Shown: piece after piece, positions 7,561-17,084 of the stretch
Layout: each line of letters starts with the position of its first letter
Position numbering within the stretch: position 1 is the stretch's first letter
Source: Marinobacter sp. S0848L
GTDB lineage: Bacteria > Pseudomonadota > Gammaproteobacteria > Pseudomonadales > Oleiphilaceae
Assembly: GCF_023016065.1 (NCBI RefSeq)
Contig: NZ_JALKAQ010000006.1
Span: 1 to 64,000 of the forward strand
DNA: 64,000 bases
Reading direction: 5' to 3'
Made by a program: the position numbers and the translations under genes
Notes under the pieces: model-generated
What the model was told of the DNA's origin: nothing
The model's input: only the letters and a program-made list of their open reading frames with translations
Database searches by the model: none

Positions 7561-10374
7561 GTGGGCCAATCAGCGGCAGCAAGTCATAGGGTCAGAAATC
7601 TGTTGATCGGGTTGTGTGTTTTGCTAGTGCTGTATGCGCTGGCTGGATTTCTGTTGCTGCCGTGGTGGCTGGAGAAAGAGTTACCGGGCCAGTTGAAAGA
7701 CAAAATGGGTTGGCAGGCACAGGTTTCGGACATCCGGTTTAACCCGTTTCTGTTCAGCCTGGAAGCCGACAAGTTTTCGGCCCGGGACGACGATGACCGG
7801 CCCGTTGCCGCGTTTGAACATTTGCGTGTCAATCTGGATGTGTTGCATCTTGCCAAAGGTGTGGTGGGGTTTGATGAAATCCGCCTGATCAAGCCCGACG
7901 TGCGGCTGGATCTATTGGAGAATTACTCCATCAATTTCGTGCGGGACTGGCAGCAAGCGAACCCGGAAATCGAGGTGGACGCACCCGAGACGGATAAAGA
8001 AGCGTCTGAGCCACCTAAGCTCTACTTCCGGCACTTGGCTATCGAAAATGGCCGGTTATTATTCCGAGACTTTACTCATGATGACACCGTCGAGTTGGAG
8101 GTGGAGCCGCTGGATCTGGCCGTTGACGATCTGTCCACCTGGTCGCGCAGTGAAGAGGACAGCCGCTACTCCATTCAGGCGGCCATTGGTGATCAAACCC
8201 TTGAATGGGAGGGTGAGCTGAGTATTAACCCATTGTATTCCGAAGGCCGGGTTCGGTTTTCCGATGTGAATTATAGAACGTTGTCCAAGTATCTGGAGCC
8301 TTACCTACCTTGGCAGTTACAGAATGGGCGGGTTACGGTTGAGTCGGATTATTGGTTGTCAAACGAGCGGGGTTTTCAGCTGCAAACGTCCAACGGTGAG
8401 GTCGAGCTGAAAGAGCTGGCGTTCGCGTTGGCTGAAGACATAGACGAGCCGGCGTTGACCCTGGAAGCCCTGTCGGTGGGTGGCATCGGCTTCGATCTGG
8501 CCGGCCAGGAAGCGCAGGTCGGTATGGTAAAGATTGAGCAGCCGATGGTGTCGGTTGCCCGGCGAGCTGATGGCAGCATTGACTGGCAAGCCTCATTGAA
8601 GTCTGTTGAGACAAGGTCAGCGGCTGAAACGCCGCAGAGCTCTGCCCCGTCGTTCCAGTGGGAGGTCCAGGGTGTTGAGTTAACGCAGGGTCGCTTGCGT
8701 TGGCGGGATGAAGCGGCTGTGCAGCCTGCAGAGCTGGAGTTGGTGGATCTGGAGGTTACCTTGGGTGAACTTTCGTACCGGACAGACGAGCCGGTGGACT
8801 ACCAACTCTCCACCAAGCTGGCCAGTGGCGGGCAACTTACCGCCAAGGGCCAGCTTACCCCCACCCCATTCAACTTCGAAGCGGCATTGGCAGGCTCTGG
8901 CATTGCACTGGCTGCGGTTGAGCCCTACATACAGATGGGAGCCAACGTTGCGGTGGCGGATGGTTTACTCGGTTTTGACGGCAATCTGGACCTGGACGGG
9001 CAAGACGATCCGGTAACCGGCACCTTCAGCGGTTCGGCGCAAATTACCGGCTTTGATCTGCGCCTGCCGGATCAAGAGGGCGAATTGGTGTCCTGGCAGT
9101 TGCTGCGATTGGCACCGGTGGAATTCAACGTTAACCCGGCCCGTTTGGAGATTGGCACGGTCACGCTCGAGCAGCCTGCTCTCAATCTGGTTCGGGTAAA
9201 AGGCGGTGCTCACAACGTCGAACGTATTGTTAAAACCGGGCCCGATGCGCAGGCCAGCGAGCAATCCTCAAATGAGGCTTCTGCGGCGCAAGGTAATGAC
9301 GAGCCGGCGTTTATATTCCGGATTGGCGAGTTGCTGATTGATGAGGGTTCGGTGGGGTACACCGACCGAACGCTCACCCCCGTTTTCTCGACCAGCTTTG
9401 AGGCGTTATCGGGTTCTGTCAGTGGTATCAGCAACGTGCCGCCCCAACAGGGGCTGGTCAATCTGCAAGGCGAATTGGCCGGCGGTGCGCCGGTAAAATT
9501 CGAAGGCTCGTTGGGCGCTTTGGGTACCGACGAAACCAGCGATCTGAAGCTCACGATGGAAGGCTTGTCTCTGCCGGTACTTTCCCCTTATCTCGGGCGT
9601 TATTTGGGGTACGCCGTTGATGCCGGAAAACTGGATCTTGAGCTGGATTACGAAATCACCGGTACCAACTTGAAGGCCTCGAATCAGTTAGTTCTGGATC
9701 AGATGCGACTGGGGCAATCGATCGCCAGTGAAGAAGCCGTTAACGCGCCGGTAAAATTGGGGCTGGCCTTGCTGACTAATCAGCAAGGCATTATCAAAGT
9801 GGATTTGCCGGTAGAGGGCGATATCACAAATCCGGATTTCCGAATTGGTCAGGTGGTGATGCGCACCTTTGTGAATCTACTGGTCAAAGCGGCCGCATCT
9901 CCGTTCAGCATGCTCGGCTCGCTGGCGGACTTTGCCGGGTTCGGCAGTGAAGAGCTGGGCCGTGTCAGCTTTGTGCCCGGTGAAATCGCTTTAGCGGACG
10001 GCGAGGCGGAGAAAATCGCAGCCTTGGCTAAGGCGTTGAACGATCGGCCGGATTTACTGCTGAGCATTCGTGGTGCAGCGGCACCCACAGTCGATGGGCT
10101 GGAGCTGCTGAAGGCACGCTTGAGAGCAGTCGGAGAAGCCGTCACCGAAGAAGCCTGGGCCCAAGCCCAGCAGGAGTACCGGGCCGGCGAACGCCAATTG
10201 CCACCGGAAGCGTTGAGCCAGCTTGCAGCCAAGCGTGGGCAAGCGATTTACCGGTTATTGAAGGACACTCACGGAGTGCCCAGTGGCCAGTTGTTCACAC
10301 TGGATACGTTGCAGCACTCGGAATTGGACGAACAAGGGAACGTGATCGTGCCGTTCACACTGGATGTGCGCTGA
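7561..10374 (+). CDS. DUF748 (AsmA-like) envelope protein
   Basis: The 937-residue protein begins with one membrane segment (about residues 13-34) followed by a very long beta-rich region. It fits the DUF748 family related to AsmA-like proteins, which sit in the periplasm anchored to the inner membrane and are thought to help build or maintain the outer membrane. Repeated blocks such as FEHLRVNLDVL, a KLDLELDYEITGTNLKASNQLVLDQMRLG segment split by short turns near 690-720, and the C-terminal PVEGDITNPDFRIGQVV are typical. The GTG start at 7561 is preceded by AAGGGAGAG at good spacing. yfbR follows 23 bp later. No specific substrate can be assigned. Confidence 0.85.
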   Translation: MGQSAAASHRVRNLLIGLCVLLVLYALAGFLLLPWWLEKELPGQLKDKMGWQAQVSDIRFNPFLFSLEADKFSARDDDDRPVAAFEHLRVNLDVLHLAKGVVGFDEIRLIKPDVRLDLLENYSINFVRDWQQANPEIEVDAPETDKEASEPPKLYFRHLAIENGRLLFRDFTHDDTVELEVEPLDLAVDDLSTWSRSEEDSRYSIQAAIGDQTLEWEGELSINPLYSEGRVRFSDVNYRTLSKYLEPYLPWQLQNGRVTVESDYWLSNERGFQLQTSNGEVELKELAFALAEDIDEPALTLEALSVGGIGFDLAGQEAQVGMVKIEQPMVSVARRADGSIDWQASLKSVETRSAAETPQSSAPSFQWEVQGVELTQGRLRWRDEAAVQPAELELVDLEVTLGELSYRTDEPVDYQLSTKLASGGQLTAKGQLTPTPFNFEAALAGSGIALAAVEPYIQMGANVAVADGLLGFDGNLDLDGQDDPVTGTFSGSAQITGFDLRLPDQEGELVSWQLLRLAPVEFNVNPARLEIGTVTLEQPALNLVRVKGGAHNVERIVKTGPDAQASEQSSNEASAAQGNDEPAFIFRIGELLIDEGSVGYTDRTLTPVFSTSFEALSGSVSGISNVPPQQGLVNLQGELAGGAPVKFEGSLGALGTDETSDLKLTMEGLSLPVLSPYLGRYLGYAVDAGKLDLELDYEITGTNLKASNQLVLDQMRLGQSIASEEAVNAPVKLGLALLTNQQGIIKVDLPVEGDITNPDFRIGQVVMRTFVNLLVKAAASPFSMLGSLADFAGFGSEELGRVSFVPGEIALADGEAEKIAALAKALNDRPDLLLSIRGAAAPTVDGLELLKARLRAVGEAVTEEAWAQAQQEYRAGERQLPPEALSQLAAKRGQAIYRLLKDTHGVPSGQLFTLDTLQHSELDEQGNVIVPFTLDVR

Positions 10375-10397
10375 TTGCGGTCCAACAGGAAACTGGA

Positions 10398-11000
10398 ATG
10401 AGTTTGAAGAAAACGCCCGTAAGCCATTTTTTTGCCTATGTGTCCCGGCTGCGCTGGATCAAACGCTGGGGTTTGATGCGCAATGCCATTGAAGAAAACG
10501 TAGCAACCCATTCCTGGGAAGTCGCCACCATTGCCCATGCACTGGCGCTGATCCGCAACACGCAATTTGGTGGTCAGGTAAATGCTGATCGCGTTGCGAC
10601 CGCTGCGCTCTATCACGATGCCACTGAGGTGATTACCGGTGATATGCCGACGCCAGTGAAGTACCACTCAAAAGTGATGCGGGAAGCGTTCGGCGATATT
10701 GAACACAAAGCTGAAAGTGAACTGTTGGCGTTGCTGCCCGATGAGTTGCAGGATGCTTTCTCGCCTTATCTGCGGGAATCGCAGTGGAGCGTGGAAGAAA
10801 AAGAGTTGATTAAATCTGCCGACCGGTTGTCTGCGCTGTTGAAGTGCCGGGCCGAAATCCAGACCGGTAATAAAGAATTTGAGCCGGCGGCCGAGCAAAT
10901 TCTCCGCCGCCTGCAAGAAGACGCGTTGCCGGAAGTGATGTACTTCCTTGACGTGTTCGCGCCCAGTTATGAGCGCCCGCTGGATCATCTACTGGGTTAG
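10398..11000 (+). CDS. yfbR: 5'-deoxynucleotidase YfbR (HD domain)
   Basis: YfbR removes the 5'-phosphate from deoxynucleoside monophosphates. The 200-residue protein is a single HD-fold hydrolase: His38 in NVATHSWEVA, the His73-Asp74 pair in ALYHDATEVITGD, and a further acidic residue in KSADRLSALLKC supply the metal ligands. It follows the DUF748 gene by 23 bp on the same strand and ends 17 bp before the convergent SPFH gene. Confidence 0.92.
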   Translation: MSLKKTPVSHFFAYVSRLRWIKRWGLMRNAIEENVATHSWEVATIAHALALIRNTQFGGQVNADRVATAALYHDATEVITGDMPTPVKYHSKVMREAFGDIEHKAESELLALLPDELQDAFSPYLRESQWSVEEKELIKSADRLSALLKCRAEIQTGNKEFEPAAEQILRRLQEDALPEVMYFLDVFAPSYERPLDHLLG

Positions 11001-11017
11001 CGAGCGCTCATCGCCTT

Positions 11018-12037
11018 TCAGTTGGTGCCAGCGGAAGCCACCATGCCGCTGCGCAAACCGTCACGCACTACATCTTCGGGGCTGCCCGCCAGTTCCCGGA
11101 ACATGCCCATAGAGCCCAGCAGCGCGGTCGATTCGTAAGGCACGAACACGCGCTCGCCGTCTTGCGCCATGGTCGGCAGGGCTTTGATGTAGCTTTGGCC
11201 CAGCAGGTAGCCCACAACCGTGCGCTTGTTTTCTTCGTTTTCGCCAATCGCATTCAACACCAGGCGAATGGATTCCTGCTCACCCTGAGCCCGCAGGATG
11301 GCGGATTCTTTATCGCCCTGAGCATTCAGGATGGCAGATTCACGCTGGCCCTGAGCCATAGCAATCGCCGCGGCTTTTTCACCCTCGGCCTCGGTCACCG
11401 TGGCACGACGCTTACGCTCGGCGGCCATTTGCAGGCGCATGGCCTCTTCCACTTCTTCCGGCATGCTGATGTCTTGCACTTCCACGCGCGTAAGCTTCAC
11501 GCCCCACTTCGATGCGGCTTCTTCCATCTCGGCCTGAATGGCGCTGTTCACTTCGCTGCGGGATTCAAACAGCTTGTCGAGCTCCATTTTGCCGACCACC
11601 GAACGCAGCGTGGTTTTAGCCAGCACTTCCACCGCCTGGCTCATGTTGGCGACTTCGTACACGGCACGGCGAGGGTCGATGATCTGGTAGTAAAGCGCGC
11701 CATTGATTTTCACCGTCACGTTATCGGTGGTCACCACCGGCTGGCCGGGGAAGTCCATTACCGTTTCCCGGCGATCGATGCGGACTTCATCACTGGTTAC
11801 CGGGTGGTATTCCTCACCCATGCGCATGTAACGAATCATGCTGATCGGGCGGGGCTTTTCGATAAAAGGAATGATGATGTTGATGCCGCTCTCGAGTACG
11901 CGGTTAAACGAACCCAGCCGCTCGATAACCATGACTTCGGATTGGCGAATAATCACCAGACCTTTGGCAATAACGAAAATGCCGACAGCGACAATAATTA
12001 AGCTGATAACCAGCCCCGGAGTAATGAATGCTTCCAT
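11018..12037 (-). CDS. SPFH/Band 7 (stomatin-like, QmcA-type) membrane protein
   Basis: The 339-residue protein has one N-terminal membrane segment (about 7-27), then the Band 7 domain with RQSEVMVIERLGSFNRVLESG. A charged, Ala/Glu-rich region (AEGEKAAAIAMAQGQRESA and repeats, about 210-265) should form a coiled coil that drives oligomerisation. Such proteins build microdomain scaffolds in the inner membrane and are often encoded with an NfeD partner, as here: the upstream nfeD-like gene ends 2 bp before this start. It resembles E. coli QmcA, whose partner is YbbK. Confidence 0.9.
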   Translation of the reverse strand: MEAFITPGLVISLIIVAVGIFVIAKGLVIIRQSEVMVIERLGSFNRVLESGINIIIPFIEKPRPISMIRYMRMGEEYHPVTSDEVRIDRRETVMDFPGQPVVTTDNVTVKINGALYYQIIDPRRAVYEVANMSQAVEVLAKTTLRSVVGKMELDKLFESRSEVNSAIQAEMEEAASKWGVKLTRVEVQDISMPEEVEEAMRLQMAAERKRRATVTEAEGEKAAAIAMAQGQRESAILNAQGDKESAILRAQGEQESIRLVLNAIGENEENKRTVVGYLLGQSYIKALPTMAQDGERVFVPYESTALLGSMGMFRELAGSPEDVVRDGLRSGMVASAGTN

Positions 12038-12039
12038 GT

Positions 12040-12501
12040 TTAACCTTCCTGTTTGGGTTGAGCTAGGTGCACGATGGCGGTGGTGCCATCAAACTTGTCG
12101 AAAATCACGGCGGTGCCTTCAGGCAAGTCAGGGCTACTGCCGTCGGAGAATTTCAGACGATAGAAGTCGCCGTTGACTTTGATGCCGGTGGCACCATCAA
12201 AACCACGCAGCAGTGTCCGATACGTTTTGCCATGTTCAACACCGGTGCCGGTGGTGCCGTAAGCCACGCCTTTGGGCGAAAAACGAGGGCGTATCCAGCG
12301 AATGGCAACGGGCACCAATATGCCCGACATGATACCCATGGTGACCAATTGCCATTCAAAGGGGGCACCCAGAAACGACACCAGGGCCGTCAGCGCGGCC
12401 GCAATACCGAGCGCCAGCAGCAAAAGTACGCCAGAGGTGAGTTCGGCAAGGCTGAGAACCAAAGCCAGAATCAGCCATAAGTGGGTAAGACTCCATTCCA
12501 T
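12040..12501 (-). CDS. NfeD family membrane protein
   Basis: This 153-residue protein is the short NfeD form without the ClpP-like protease domain. It has hydrophobic segments across residues 5-75 and a C-terminal OB-fold-like domain (GKTYRTLLRGFDGATGIKVNGD split by turns, VDFDKFDGTTAIVHLAQP-like end). It is paired with the SPFH protein immediately downstream, a combination linked to membrane microdomain organisation. The ATG at 12501 is chosen over an in-frame TTG at 12513. Confidence 0.88.
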   Translation of the reverse strand: MEWSLTHLWLILALVLSLAELTSGVLLLLALGIAAALTALVSFLGAPFEWQLVTMGIMSGILVPVAIRWIRPRFSPKGVAYGTTGTGVEHGKTYRTLLRGFDGATGIKVNGDFYRLKFSDGSSPDLPEGTAVIFDKFDGTTAIVHLAQPKQEG

Positions 12502-12689
12502 AATCAGTTCCAAGCGAAGGGCATGAATTTACAAGAAGTTTGATTGTAACCAAAGGGTTCGCTGCCGTCTCGAACTGCCTTGCGTTTAACCCGCGACAAA
12601 ACTGCTAGGGAAAATCCGGTTGCGTGTTTTATAGTCAGGGTATTGCACGACAACAACTAGATAGAAGCCTGATCTAAGGCAGACTCTGT

Positions 12690-13802
12690 ATGCATATGTT
12701 AAACCACCCGGATTTGGGCAAGGCGATGACGCTGAGCCGGTCCGGGCTGAGGGATAACCACCGCCGATCGCTCGCCCGGTTTTTGTTGTGGGTGACGGGC
12801 TTGGCTCTCATGGTGTTCGCCACTCTGCAATTGTTCAATGGCTACCCGTGGGTATCGGCCGTTGAATTTGTATTTGGCGGCCTGGCGTTTGTTGGTGTTG
12901 CCCGTATCAACCACACCCCGCATTTCGAGCGCTGGGTTTACGGTTACCTGTTTACCCTGTTCTCGTTTTTTATTGTCATCATGCTGTTGCCGGATGCCTC
13001 CATGGCGGCGTTTGTTTGGGTATTGATGATGCCTGTACTGGCGTATCTTTTGCTGGGAAGGCGCGAAGGCATGATGTTGAGCGTGCCTTTCATGATTTTG
13101 GGATGCGTTGTCTACGTCGTTTTTCTCAGTGGTATCGAGGGCCTTAGCTCTGCCGAATTCGTCATTGATTTCCTGAATATGGTGCTGTGTAGCAGCCTGA
13201 TGCAGGTGTTCATGTATATGTACGAGGCCCGCCGCGAGGAAGCCGAACAGCGTTTGATCGAAGTGGCACAAACGGATGCACTGACCGGGCTGGCCAATCG
13301 AGGGAGTTTTCAGTCGACGCTGACACGTACTATCGCCGAGAGCGAACGCAGCAACACAGCGTTTGCGTTGGTGATGATGGACATTGACCACTTCAAAGCG
13401 ATCAACGATACCCACGGTCATGAAGCTGGCGATTATGTTCTGCAGGAAATCGGCCAGTGCCTGCAGGAACGGCTGCGCACAACGGACTTTGTAGGTCGCC
13501 TGGGCGGTGAGGAGTTCGGCCTGATTTTACGGGATGCCCAGCCTGAAGCGGCCTATGAACTCATTGAAGAGCTTCGGCAGCGAATAGCCGCCCGCAAGGT
13601 ACGTTTAGGCGGTGCGGACATAGCTGTCACCGCGTCATTTGGTCTGGCGCAATGGCCCGAAGATGGCCGCCAGGCAAACACCCTGTTCTCGGTGGCCGAT
13701 CAGCATCTATACCGGGGTAAGCGAGCAGGTCGAAACCAGGTGACCTCGTCGTTCAATACGCAACCCACGCAAGAGGGTGCAGCGGCTGGAGGTGAGGGCT
13801 GA
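12690..13802 (+). CDS. Membrane-anchored diguanylate cyclase (GGDEF)
   Basis: The 370-residue protein has about six hydrophobic segments (residues 28-180) followed by a GGDEF domain (about 195-350) with the active GGEEF signature. An RTTD inhibitory site lies five residues upstream of it, so c-di-GMP product inhibition is likely. Motifs TDALTGLANR and DIDHFKAINDTHGHEAGD bind GTP and metal. It should synthesise c-di-GMP in response to a membrane or periplasmic signal that cannot be identified. It is flanked by unrelated genes and probably monocistronic. Confidence 0.93.
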   Translation: MHMLNHPDLGKAMTLSRSGLRDNHRRSLARFLLWVTGLALMVFATLQLFNGYPWVSAVEFVFGGLAFVGVARINHTPHFERWVYGYLFTLFSFFIVIMLLPDASMAAFVWVLMMPVLAYLLLGRREGMMLSVPFMILGCVVYVVFLSGIEGLSSAEFVIDFLNMVLCSSLMQVFMYMYEARREEAEQRLIEVAQTDALTGLANRGSFQSTLTRTIAESERSNTAFALVMMDIDHFKAINDTHGHEAGDYVLQEIGQCLQERLRTTDFVGRLGGEEFGLILRDAQPEAAYELIEELRQRIAARKVRLGGADIAVTASFGLAQWPEDGRQANTLFSVADQHLYRGKRAGRNQVTSSFNTQPTQEGAAAGGEG

Positions 13803-13853
13803 ATACGGTATGCTTACGCCGACCGATCATGTTGCTCGAGGAATTATCGAATC

Positions 13854-14633
13854 ATGTGTGAACTGCTGGCCATGAGCGCCAATACCCCGACAGACCTGTG
13901 TTTCAGCTTTACCGGTCTCACTCGCCGGGGCGGCGAAACCGGGCCGCACAAAGACGGTTGGGGCGTGGCCTTTTACGAAGGCAAGGGCATTCGCTGCTTC
14001 CACGACTCCGATGCCAGCGCCAGCTCGCGCCTCGCCGAGGTGGTGCAAACCCATCCGATCAAAAGTGAAGTGGCGCTTTGTCACATTCGGCAAGCCAATG
14101 TCGGCGAAATTTGCCTGGCCAATACCCACCCGTTTATCCGAGAACTCTGGGGCCGTTACTGGGTCTGTGCCCACAACGGCCAGCTGACTGGTTTTCGGGC
14201 ACCGGAGGGGTTTTACGAACCGGTCGGCAGCACCGACAGCGAGGCGTTATTCTGCGATATGCTGAATCATCTGCGCAGTCATTGTCACCGGGACTACAGT
14301 CTGGAACAGGTGGTTGAGCGGCTGGTTAAATTGTCTTCGCAATACGCCAGCCAAGGTGTGTTTAATCTGTTGCTGAGCAACGGCGATTGGCTGTTTACCT
14401 ATTGCACCACCAAAATGGCCAGCATTACCCGCCGGGCTCCTTTCGGCCCTGCCCGATTGAAAGACACCGATGTAACCATCGACTTTGAAGCGGAAACCAC
14501 CCCGAACGACGTCGTCAGCGTGATCGTTACCGAGCCGTTAACCACCGATGAGAAGTGGGACATCTACCAGCCCGGAGAATGGCGGTTGTGGCGACAGGGT
14601 GAAGTAGTCATGAGAGGTGGAGTAGAAAACTAG
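13854..14633 (+). CDS. Class II glutamine amidotransferase (YafJ-like)
   Basis: The protein starts MCELLAMSAN, with Cys2 ready to become the N-terminal nucleophile after methionine removal, as in Ntn-type glutaminase domains. The 259 residues cover one glutaminase domain with RRGGETGPHKDGWGVAFY (about 23-40) and CHIRQANVGEICLANTHPF (about 77-95). There is no synthase domain, matching YafJ-type stand-alone proteins whose acceptor is unknown. The TM2 gene follows 54 bp downstream but no link in function is apparent. Confidence 0.88.
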   Translation: MCELLAMSANTPTDLCFSFTGLTRRGGETGPHKDGWGVAFYEGKGIRCFHDSDASASSRLAEVVQTHPIKSEVALCHIRQANVGEICLANTHPFIRELWGRYWVCAHNGQLTGFRAPEGFYEPVGSTDSEALFCDMLNHLRSHCHRDYSLEQVVERLVKLSSQYASQGVFNLLLSNGDWLFTYCTTKMASITRRAPFGPARLKDTDVTIDFEAETTPNDVVSVIVTEPLTTDEKWDIYQPGEWRLWRQGEVVMRGGVEN

Positions 14634-14687
14634 GAATTGGTTGAGCGTATTTATCTCAAATATTGATCCGGGAGGACGCAGAAAAAC

Positions 14688-15095
14688 ATGATAGAAACTG
14701 GCAATACCCACAGCAAGATTATTGGTTACCTGCTCTGGATTTTCGGATTTTTGGGCTCGCACCGTTTCTATTACGGCAAGCCCATTACCGGCACCATCTG
14801 GTTTTTCACCCTGGGTTTGTTCTTCATTGGTTGGATCATCGATTTGTTCCTGATTCCGGCGATGGACCGTGAGGCCGACAGTCGGTTTCAGCAAGGCCAA
14901 ACCGATTACAACATTGGCTGGATATTGCTCACCTTTCTAGGCGTGTTTGGGGTACATCGCATGTATATGGGCAAGTGGATAACCGGCATTATCTACCTGT
15001 TTACCGGCGGTTTGTTCTTCATTGGCGTGTTGTACGATTTCTGGACTCTGAACAGCCAGATTTCCGAACGCAACAGCGAAGGTCGCTTCGGGTAA
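14688..15095 (+). CDS. Tandem TM2-domain membrane protein
   Basis: The 135-residue protein consists of two copies of the TM2 unit. The first reads LGSHRFYYGKPITG then GLFFIGWIIDLFLIP (about residues 20-60), and the second FGVHRMYMGKWITG then GLFFIGVLYDFW (about 83-122). Each copy has two short membrane helices joined by a turn. The molecular function of bacterial TM2 proteins is unknown. GGAGGA at 14671-14676 lies 11 bases before the start. Confidence 0.85.
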   Translation: MIETGNTHSKIIGYLLWIFGFLGSHRFYYGKPITGTIWFFTLGLFFIGWIIDLFLIPAMDREADSRFQQGQTDYNIGWILLTFLGVFGVHRMYMGKWITGIIYLFTGGLFFIGVLYDFWTLNSQISERNSEGRFG

Positions 15096-15122
15096 GGCAA
15101 GCGGCAAACCGCACCCCCGGGG

Positions 15123-17012
15123 TTAAGGGTGCGGTCCTCTCAACGATTTCACGGTGTCTTCCAACATTTGGGCGCTGGCGTCTTCCGGGTTCACGGGCTG
15201 AGCGGCCAGAAGATGAATGCGCGACCAGAAACGCTTGGGCAAATGTGTGAGCGCCGGCCCGCCGCAATGACTGAAAACGCTGCCCCATAACCCGCGCAGG
15301 GCAAGGGGTACCACGGGCACCGGGCGGCGTTGCAAAATAAGCTCCACACCGGACCTGAACGCCGCGACTTCGCCATCCGAGGTCAACCGCCCCTCCGGGA
15401 AAATGCACACCACGTTACCAGCCGCCAGTTCCTCATCGATCCGTTCGAACGCCGCCTCGTAGATCTCTGGTACTTTTGCTTTCGGGCCGATGGGGATGGT
15501 TTTGGCCATGCGGAAGAACGTGCCCAGCACCGGTGTCGAAAAAATATGGTGATCCATCACAAAGCGAATCGGCCGCTTGACCGCGCCGGCAATTACCGGT
15601 GCGTCCATGTAGGACACGTGATTGCAAACCAATAGCACGGGCCCTTCCTCGGGAATGCGGTCCAGATGGTGATGTTTCACCCGGTAAATCGTGTGCGACA
15701 TCATCCAGATGATGAAGCGCAGCGTGAACTCCGGCACCTGCTGGTACACAAAGGCAGCGACCAGCAGGTTCATGATCGAGAGCACCAAGAAAAACTCCGG
15801 AATGCTGAGCCCGATCACACCAAGCATCAACATGCCCAACAGGGCGCTGGCGACCATAAACAGGGCGTTGAACACATTCAGCGCCGCAATCACCCGGGCC
15901 CGGGTTTCCGGTGGGGTTTCCTGCTGGACAAACGCATACAAGGGCACGATAAACAGGCCGCCAGAGACACCGATACCCAACAGATCCAGCGCAACCCGGC
16001 GGTAACTGCCATCGGTAAAGATCATCCACCAATCTGACGGCACGGGTTGTGCTGGCATGTGCAGGTAGAGGTCGATACCGAACAGACTCAGCCCAAGTGA
16101 ACCAATAGGAACAATGCCGAGCTCTACCTTGTGGCCAGACATACGCTCACAAACCATGGAGCCCGTCGCAATCCCGACCGTGAAAATGGCCAGCAACACC
16201 GTAACCACGGTTTCATCACCGAGCAGTTCATCTTTGGCGAAACCCGGGAACTGCGTCAGGTAGGCCGCGCCCAGAAACCAGAACCAGGAAATCGCCACCA
16301 CGCTCAGCAGCACGTTGTGGTTGTCTTTGGCGATGGCCATCAACTTCCAGGTTTCTTTCAGCGGGCTGAAATTGATCTTCAGGTCTGGCGCAGCCGCTTC
16401 GGCCTTCGGAATCTTCAACGCGGAAACCAGCCCCAAACCCGCAACCACCAACACCGCGATGGCGATCATCGGACCCGGTAGCGGCGCTTTCATCATCACC
16501 CCGGCCACCAGTGTGCCGAGCAAAATGGCCACGAAGGTGCCCATCTCCACCAGCGCGTTGCCACCCACCAGTTCGGAGTTATCCAAAGCCTGGGGAAGAA
16601 TCGCGTACTTAACCGGACCAAAAAAGGCGGACTGAACCCCCATCAAAAACAGCAGCAACAGCAACATCTCGTGCCAGCCGAACCACAACCCAACCGCGGC
16701 CACCACCATGATGGCAACCTCCGCCAACTTGACCCAGCGAATAATCCCCGACTTCTCATAGCGGTCGGCAATCTGGCCCGCAATCGCGGAGAACAGGAAA
16801 AATGGGAGGATAAACAGCATGGCCGCCAGATTGACCACCACGCTGGAAGAAAGACCAAACAGCCCACCGGCGTTGTAGGTCACCAACAACAACAGCGTGT
16901 TTTTGAAAAGATTGTCGTTAAACGCACCGGCAAACTGGGTGACAAAAAACGGTGCAAACCGCCGTTCCGACAACAAACGAAACTGGCTGTGATCTTCCAT
17001 AACCTGGGGCAC
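15123..17012 (-). CDS. MFS transporter-acyltransferase fusion (LplT/PlsC type)
   Basis: The 629-residue protein joins an MFS transporter of about 12 membrane segments (residues 1-420) to a PlsC-type acyltransferase (about 430-629). The acyltransferase shows NHVSYMDAP near residue 463 (the HX4D catalytic block) and FPEGRLTSDG near residue 540. The architecture suggests lysophospholipid flipping across the inner membrane coupled to re-acylation, as the LplT/Aas pair does in E. coli, but without the AMP-binding acyl-ACP synthetase domain of Aas. That role is inferred from domains only. It lies 72 bp downstream of nirD on the same strand and is probably transcribed separately. Confidence 0.88.
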   Translation of the reverse strand: MPQVMEDHSQFRLLSERRFAPFFVTQFAGAFNDNLFKNTLLLLVTYNAGGLFGLSSSVVVNLAAMLFILPFFLFSAIAGQIADRYEKSGIIRWVKLAEVAIMVVAAVGLWFGWHEMLLLLLFLMGVQSAFFGPVKYAILPQALDNSELVGGNALVEMGTFVAILLGTLVAGVMMKAPLPGPMIAIAVLVVAGLGLVSALKIPKAEAAAPDLKINFSPLKETWKLMAIAKDNHNVLLSVVAISWFWFLGAAYLTQFPGFAKDELLGDETVVTVLLAIFTVGIATGSMVCERMSGHKVELGIVPIGSLGLSLFGIDLYLHMPAQPVPSDWWMIFTDGSYRRVALDLLGIGVSGGLFIVPLYAFVQQETPPETRARVIAALNVFNALFMVASALLGMLMLGVIGLSIPEFFLVLSIMNLLVAAFVYQQVPEFTLRFIIWMMSHTIYRVKHHHLDRIPEEGPVLLVCNHVSYMDAPVIAGAVKRPIRFVMDHHIFSTPVLGTFFRMAKTIPIGPKAKVPEIYEAAFERIDEELAAGNVVCIFPEGRLTSDGEVAAFRSGVELILQRRPVPVVPLALRGLWGSVFSHCGGPALTHLPKRFWSRIHLLAAQPVNPEDASAQMLEDTVKSLRGPHP

Positions 17013-17084
17013 TCCGAATCCGCGGGGGTTTGCCGCAGACTATACGCGGCACCACACCCGGTCAAGCGCCTTGAGACGGGCCCC

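Noticed and set aside
11162..12001. 279-codon open frame opposite the SPFH gene
   Set aside because: It is antisense to a well-supported gene and its product is a His/Phe-rich low-complexity translation.
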